A stretch of 64,000 bases of DNA. Origin: Clostridium culturomicium (GTDB lineage Bacteria > Bacillota > Clostridia > Clostridiales > Clostridiaceae). This document shows, piece after piece, positions 60,162 through 64,000 of the stretch (the first letter of the stretch is position 1; the number at the start of each line of letters is the position of its first letter). Made by a program: the position numbers and the translations under genes. The notes beneath the pieces were generated by a model. That model saw only the letters and a program-made list of their open reading frames with translations, was not told the origin of the DNA and did no database searches. The stretch is taken from contig NZ_CCXK01000017.1 in NCBI RefSeq assembly GCF_000821305.1, positions 250,159 to 314,158 of the forward strand. The letters are read 5' to 3'.

Positions 60162-61793
60162 ATGAACATACTTTTTAAAAATGGTAACATAGTTACCATG
60201 GATAGAAATATGCCAAAAGCTGAGGCAATGATTATAGAAGGAAATAAATTTAAGTATGTTGGAACCTTAGTTGGAGCTTATGAAGCAATGGAAGATGAAG
60301 ATTATAAGGAAGTAGAATTAGAAGGAAAAATGGTTATACCAGGACTTAATGATTCTCATATGCATTTTCTTCACTATGCAAAGGGTTTGAGAAGTGTTAA
60401 TCTTATTGGAACAAAGAGTATAAAAGAAATAAAAGAAAGAATGTATGAGAGCATAGTCAATAGAGAGTCTGGGGATTTATCATGGATTGAAGGAGAAGGT
60501 TGGAATCATGATTATTTTGAGGATGTAAAAAGATTTCCAACGAAATTCGATTTAGATGAAATATCTGAAACGGTTCCAATGCTTGTTATGCGTGCTTGTT
60601 TTCATGTTGGTGCATTGAATTCCACAGGACTTAAGCTTATGGGAATAAATAAGGAAACAGCTCCACAGTTTGGCGATCTAGTTGAAGTTCTTCCTGATGG
60701 TGAACCTAATGGGATAATTAAAGAAAGACTTCTGGATGATGTGAAAACAAAGATCTCTACTTTAAACCTTGAAATTATGAAGGAGATAATTATCGCAGCC
60801 CAGGAAAAAGCTTGGCAGCAGGGGTTAACCTCTGTTCAAAGTGATGATATTGGATATACGCCTAATTATGATTATGACCTTTTATTCACGTGTTTTAGAG
60901 AGCTTGAGGAATCAGGTAAATTAAAAATAAGAATTAGTGAGCAGTGTCTTTTAACGGATAAAATTAGTGTTGAGAAGTTTTTTGAAAAGGGATATTACTA
61001 TTGGTGGGGGACTGAAAAGGCAAGAGTTTCTTGTGTGAAAATTTTAAGCGATGGTTCATTAGGTGCAAGAACAGCAGCTTTAAGAAGTGAATATAAAGAT
61101 GATAGTACAACTAAAGGTATTGAGATGTTTACACAGGAAGCGTTAAATGAACTAGTATTATCTTCACACAAAAATAGCTGTCCAGTTGCAATCCACGCTA
61201 TCGGAGATAGAGCTGTGGAAATGGCATTAGATGCTATTGATAATGGTCAAAGAATGTACCCAGGAAAGAGTTTAAGAGATAGTATTGTTCATTGTCAGAT
61301 TACTGATGAAGGACTATTAAATAGAATAAGAGACCTTAAGGTTTTAACTTTAGTTCAGCCTATCTTTATTGATTATGATATGAATATTGTAGAAAGCAGA
61401 GTTGGTATTGAACTTACAGAGTCTTCTTATGCATGGAAAACCATGATGGAAAAAGGGATTCACACTTCTTTTGGAACTGACTGTCCTGTAGAGGCTTTTA
61501 ATACAATGCCAAATCTTTATACAGCAGTAACAAGAAAAAATATTTCAGGTAAAGATAAAAAGGTATTTTTACCAAAAGAAAAAATGAATATGGAAGAAGC
61601 TTTAAGAGCTTATACAATTGAGGGAGCTTATGCTTCAGGGGAAGAGAAAATCAAAGGCTCAATTTCGGCTGGGAAATTGGCAGACTTTGTAGTTTTAAAT
61701 AAAGACTTATTTAACCTAAATGATGAGGAAGAAATTCTTGAAACAAAGGTCCTTGAAACCTATTTTGATGGTGAACTTGTTTACAAGTTATAG
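60162..61793 (+). CDS. YtcJ-type amidohydrolase (Amidohydro_3)
   Basis: A 543-residue metal-dependent hydrolase. NDSHMHFLHYA (metal HxH) lies near residue 65, KILSDGSLGARTAAL near 295, VAIHAIGDRAVEMALDAI near 345, IVHCQ near 375, and SFGTDCPVEAFNTMPNLYTAV near 445, followed by ASGEEKIKGSISAGKLADFVVL. This is the YtcJ/NfdA N-substituted formamide deformylase-like group; the substrate is unknown. Gene 61934, 140 bases downstream on the same strand, encodes an unrecognised protein and may be a functional partner. Confidence 0.92.
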   Translation: MNILFKNGNIVTMDRNMPKAEAMIIEGNKFKYVGTLVGAYEAMEDEDYKEVELEGKMVIPGLNDSHMHFLHYAKGLRSVNLIGTKSIKEIKERMYESIVNRESGDLSWIEGEGWNHDYFEDVKRFPTKFDLDEISETVPMLVMRACFHVGALNSTGLKLMGINKETAPQFGDLVEVLPDGEPNGIIKERLLDDVKTKISTLNLEIMKEIIIAAQEKAWQQGLTSVQSDDIGYTPNYDYDLLFTCFRELEESGKLKIRISEQCLLTDKISVEKFFEKGYYYWWGTEKARVSCVKILSDGSLGARTAALRSEYKDDSTTKGIEMFTQEALNELVLSSHKNSCPVAIHAIGDRAVEMALDAIDNGQRMYPGKSLRDSIVHCQITDEGLLNRIRDLKVLTLVQPIFIDYDMNIVESRVGIELTESSYAWKTMMEKGIHTSFGTDCPVEAFNTMPNLYTAVTRKNISGKDKKVFLPKEKMNMEEALRAYTIEGAYASGEEKIKGSISAGKLADFVVLNKDLFNLNDEEEILETKVLETYFDGELVYKL

Positions 61794-61933
61794 ATTTAGA
61801 TAAGATTCTTAGTTAAGACGTTTGAAAAATTTCAATTAAGATTAAAAATAATTGTAGTATAGGAGTAGATATACAATTGACTTGAATATAGATTGATTGT
61901 TATATCTACTTTTATATATTTCAGGAGGGGTAG

Positions 61934-63106
61934 ATGATGCTTAATTATAAAATAACATTAAGTGATAGAAGGAAGGGACAGTATGCTGTCTTTGGACATG
62001 TTGGAGTTGGACATGTTCATTCCCATAGTTCTTACGTACAAGATGACTCCGTTGGCTTTGCTGTGGTAGCCATGATAATGCGAGAAGCCTTAGGGGTTGA
62101 TACTAGAATAAAGCAAATAAGCGCAGAGGTTGAAAGTGGAAAGATTATTGTTATAACCAATGGTGGAGGCATAGGTGAAACTTATTCATATAGAGGAATA
62201 ACACCTTGGGAGAAAAAAATACTTGAGAATGTAGCTGGCGATGATGGCATCTACACACAAAAAATTGCTATTAAGATATTTGGAAGGATGTATGGTCAAG
62301 GGGTTACAACTGTGCCAGTGGCTCTTCAAGGAGCTATAGCATTAGCAGTCCTGGATACCTTTGAAAAAAGTAGTGATAAGGTTGTCTCAACAACGGTTAA
62401 GTACCATGGGCTTATTGATAAAATGACAGCAATGGTAGTGGATATAAATGGTGCTCCAGTATCGGTAATGGCTGTTATTAATGGTAATGAAGGTGGGATA
62501 GGACCTAATGAAGATAATGAAGGAAACACAGATTCAGGACCTAAAGGTGAATTGATACGAAGGTTCAGAATGAATGAGGTTCCATCTATAATTGTGGAGA
62601 GCAAGGCATATATTCCAAAACTTTGTAGAAATCTTGAAAATACCAGTTTTCTTATAAGGGCTGAGAATGGTGTGGACAATACTAATCTGGCAAAGCAACT
62701 TAATGAAGCAGCAGAAGAATTAATGTTACCTTTTTGGTTTAAAGAAGATAGTATGCCACTTGAGGAAAATCAGTTAATGAAAAGTACTATGGAATTTGCA
62801 GATAAAATCATTGACTTAGGAGAAATTTTAAAAAAATCAGAATCATCTGAAGAGAAGGTTGAAGTTTTATATAATCTATCCAAACTAGTGAGTGAAGATG
62901 CAGGTGGAGTTACATTCATGTCCAATCATATTCATAATAAGGTGAGGTCAGCGGGCATTATTCCAGGGAAATCAGCAATATTATCAATGATAGTTCCAAA
63001 GGTGTATATAGAGTATTGGTCAATCCCAGTGTTAGAGGTTGATGAGGCTGAAAATTTTGTAAATATAATTGGAAGTACTGCTACTAAAGGGAGTAAGACT
63101 AATTAG
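61934..63106 (+). CDS. Unrecognised 390-residue protein with His-rich N-terminus
   Basis: I do not recognise a family. The N-terminus contains FGHVGVGHVHSHSSYVQDD, a dense set of five histidines that could bind metal, followed by an alpha/beta-looking region with ITNGGGIGETYSYRG, KIFGRMYGQGVTTVPVALQG and VMAVINGNEGGIGPNEDNEG. There is no signal peptide or membrane segment. The well-conserved-looking glycine-rich motifs and clean coding frame indicate a real enzyme. It follows the YtcJ-type amidohydrolase. AGGAGGGG at 61923-61930 serves ATG 61934 or 61937. Confidence 0.7.
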   Translation: MMLNYKITLSDRRKGQYAVFGHVGVGHVHSHSSYVQDDSVGFAVVAMIMREALGVDTRIKQISAEVESGKIIVITNGGGIGETYSYRGITPWEKKILENVAGDDGIYTQKIAIKIFGRMYGQGVTTVPVALQGAIALAVLDTFEKSSDKVVSTTVKYHGLIDKMTAMVVDINGAPVSVMAVINGNEGGIGPNEDNEGNTDSGPKGELIRRFRMNEVPSIIVESKAYIPKLCRNLENTSFLIRAENGVDNTNLAKQLNEAAEELMLPFWFKEDSMPLEENQLMKSTMEFADKIIDLGEILKKSESSEEKVEVLYNLSKLVSEDAGGVTFMSNHIHNKVRSAGIIPGKSAILSMIVPKVYIEYWSIPVLEVDEAENFVNIIGSTATKGSKTN

Positions 63107-63141
63107 GTTTAAGTTTATATACGAAGTGAGGGAGTGAGTTT

Positions 63142-63795
63142 ATGAAAACAAATCAGCAAAGATCAGAAGTCTTCAAGTTGTTTCAAACAAATATAAAAAG
63201 AAAAAAGGATTTTGAATTTGGTAAAGAGCAATTATTAACTCTTCGAGAGGAATTTATGTCAGTGTATAACTTTATTTTTGATACTTGTAATAATGATGAC
63301 TTTGCAAAAATGCCTCTTTCTAAGGATAAGACTATAGCATATTATTTATTTCATTTAACTCGTATTGAGGATATTACATCGAACACTTTAATATTAGGCA
63401 AAAAGCAAATCTTCTTTAAAAGAAATTATGATGAGTTATTAAATTCGCCAATTATAACTACAGGAAATGAGATAGAACGCAACAATTTAGTGGAGTTTAG
63501 TTCTATGCTAGAAATAAATCAATTGAAGAATTACATATATGAAGTTTTTAGTAACACAAATAATATAATAAAAGATATGAGTTATGAAGATTCAAGGAAG
63601 AAAGTATCTGATGAGAGAAAAGCAGAATTAGTGAAACTTCATACTGTGTCAGAAAATGAAAATGCATTTTGGCTTATAGATTATTGGTGTAACAAAACAT
63701 ATACTGGGTTGTTGCTTATGCCATTTTCAAGACATCAAATGTTACACCTGGATGGATGTTTAAGAATTATTAGTAAAATAAAAAAAGTATTTTAG
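63142..63795 (+). CDS. DinB-like four-helix protein (217 aa)
   Basis: An all-helical-looking protein without signal peptide. YYLFHLTRIEDIT early and MPFSRHQMLHLDGCLRI at the end place histidines as in DinB/YfiT-type metal-binding four-helix bundles, whose members are thiol transferases or of unknown role. The match is by motif only and the family is very diverse. It begins 36 bases after the previous gene, with GAGGGAGTG before the ATG, and may belong to the same transcript. Confidence 0.6.
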   Translation: MKTNQQRSEVFKLFQTNIKRKKDFEFGKEQLLTLREEFMSVYNFIFDTCNNDDFAKMPLSKDKTIAYYLFHLTRIEDITSNTLILGKKQIFFKRNYDELLNSPIITTGNEIERNNLVEFSSMLEINQLKNYIYEVFSNTNNIIKDMSYEDSRKKVSDERKAELVKLHTVSENENAFWLIDYWCNKTYTGLLLMPFSRHQMLHLDGCLRIISKIKKVF

Positions 63796-63886
63796 AACTC
63801 AATGAAATTTAAATGTTAAATATTAATTTAATCAAAATATCGTACTATAAGTGAGAATCTAAATCGATGATTTAGTTAATCGAACT

Positions 63887-63911
63887 TACTCATTCGAACG
63901 AATGTGAGAAG
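63887..63911. repeat. Inverted repeat near the window end
   Basis: CATTCG-AA-CGAATG (63891-63904) is perfectly symmetrical, and the flanks (CTTACT / GTGAGAAG) extend the symmetry imperfectly. It lies ~95 bases after the last gene and may be a hairpin or an operator for a gene beyond the window. The rest of 63796-64000 shows no gene. Confidence 0.45.
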
Positions 63912-64000
63912 GAGTTTCATTTTACAAAGAGTGAGCACAGTATAATTTATACAAGTTCAATTTTCATTGCGATATCACATCTAGAACAAGTTTCAATGGA

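Noticed and set aside
1..64000. CRISPR arrays, tRNA/rRNA genes, transposases, integrases, phage genes and known riboswitch cores
   Set aside because: I looked for repeated spacers, CCA-type tRNA ends, conserved rRNA blocks and standard riboswitch motifs by eye and found none I could support.

Overview
The window is a strongly AT-rich, gene-dense stretch of a low-GC Gram-positive anaerobe, most likely a Clostridium sensu stricto or close Clostridiaceae relative. Strong AGGAGG-type ribosome binding sites, several TTG/GTG starts, Rho-independent hairpins, an LPXTG-anchored NEAT heme protein with its sortase, a hybrid cluster protein, a double-cubane-cluster reductase with its ATP-driven activator, and clostridial families such as DUF1540, DUF1858 and DUF5714 support this. 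I see no rRNA or tRNA gene, CRISPR array, transposase or phage gene.

Layout. 0-5.6 kb: end of an IlvD/Edd dehydratase with a GntP permease (sugar-acid use), an AraC regulator divergent from a GPH-type sugar symporter, and a divergent cyclophilin. 5.6-9.1 kb: HAD phosphatase, tyrosine-phosphatase-like enzyme, flavodoxin-like protein with an upstream MarR repressor carrying twin operators, and a small DUF1540 protein. 9.1-14.7 kb: a leftward surface module made of a beta-helix (Cthe_2159-type) lipoprotein, a DUF4956 membrane protein and a VTC polyphosphate-polymerase-like protein, preceded by a two-component system. 15-16.5 kb: SelO. 16.7-21.8 kb: an IclR-controlled operon in which a nucleoside phosphorylase sits inside a two-permease NitT/TauT-type ABC importer. 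21.9-24.6 kb: hcp, then a cupin/DUF1858 pair; both promoters carry a CRP/FNR-type palindrome with the same spacing to the -10 element.

24.7-39.1 kb: a large catabolic island with a PucR regulator, a DUF3100 membrane protein plus partner, an M20 amidohydrolase and a DUF1177 protein, then a complete peptide-type ABC importer, a MalY/PatB-type C-S lyase, and a double-cubane reductase with its activase. The reading offered here is uptake of a peptide-like or amidated compound, hydrolysis, C-S or amino group removal, and low-potential reduction of a product. 39.2-43.4 kb: a spermidine-synthase-fold protein and a leftward envelope operon (processive glycolipid synthase, polysaccharide deacetylase, LPG-synthase-type membrane protein). 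43.7-47.7 kb: a twice-frameshifted M20 peptidase pseudogene, an APC permease and LrgA/LrgB-type proteins. 47.9-57.5 kb: iron and heme acquisition, with FeoA-FeoB-Cys-rich membrane protein behind a Fur-like box, a DUF5714 protein, an AraC regulator, and a Fur-boxed operon of triple-NEAT surface protein, sortase, heme ABC lipoprotein, permease and ATPase. The ATPase apparently starts at an AUA codon.

57.5-60.1 kb is a gene-poor zone holding small membrane or lipoprotein genes and at least two recognisable gene fragments (C-terminus of a NadB/SdhA-type flavoprotein, N-terminus of a leucine-carboxyl-methyltransferase-type enzyme). 60.2-63.8 kb carries a YtcJ-type amidohydrolase, an unrecognised 390-residue protein with a His-rich N-terminus, and a DinB-like protein.
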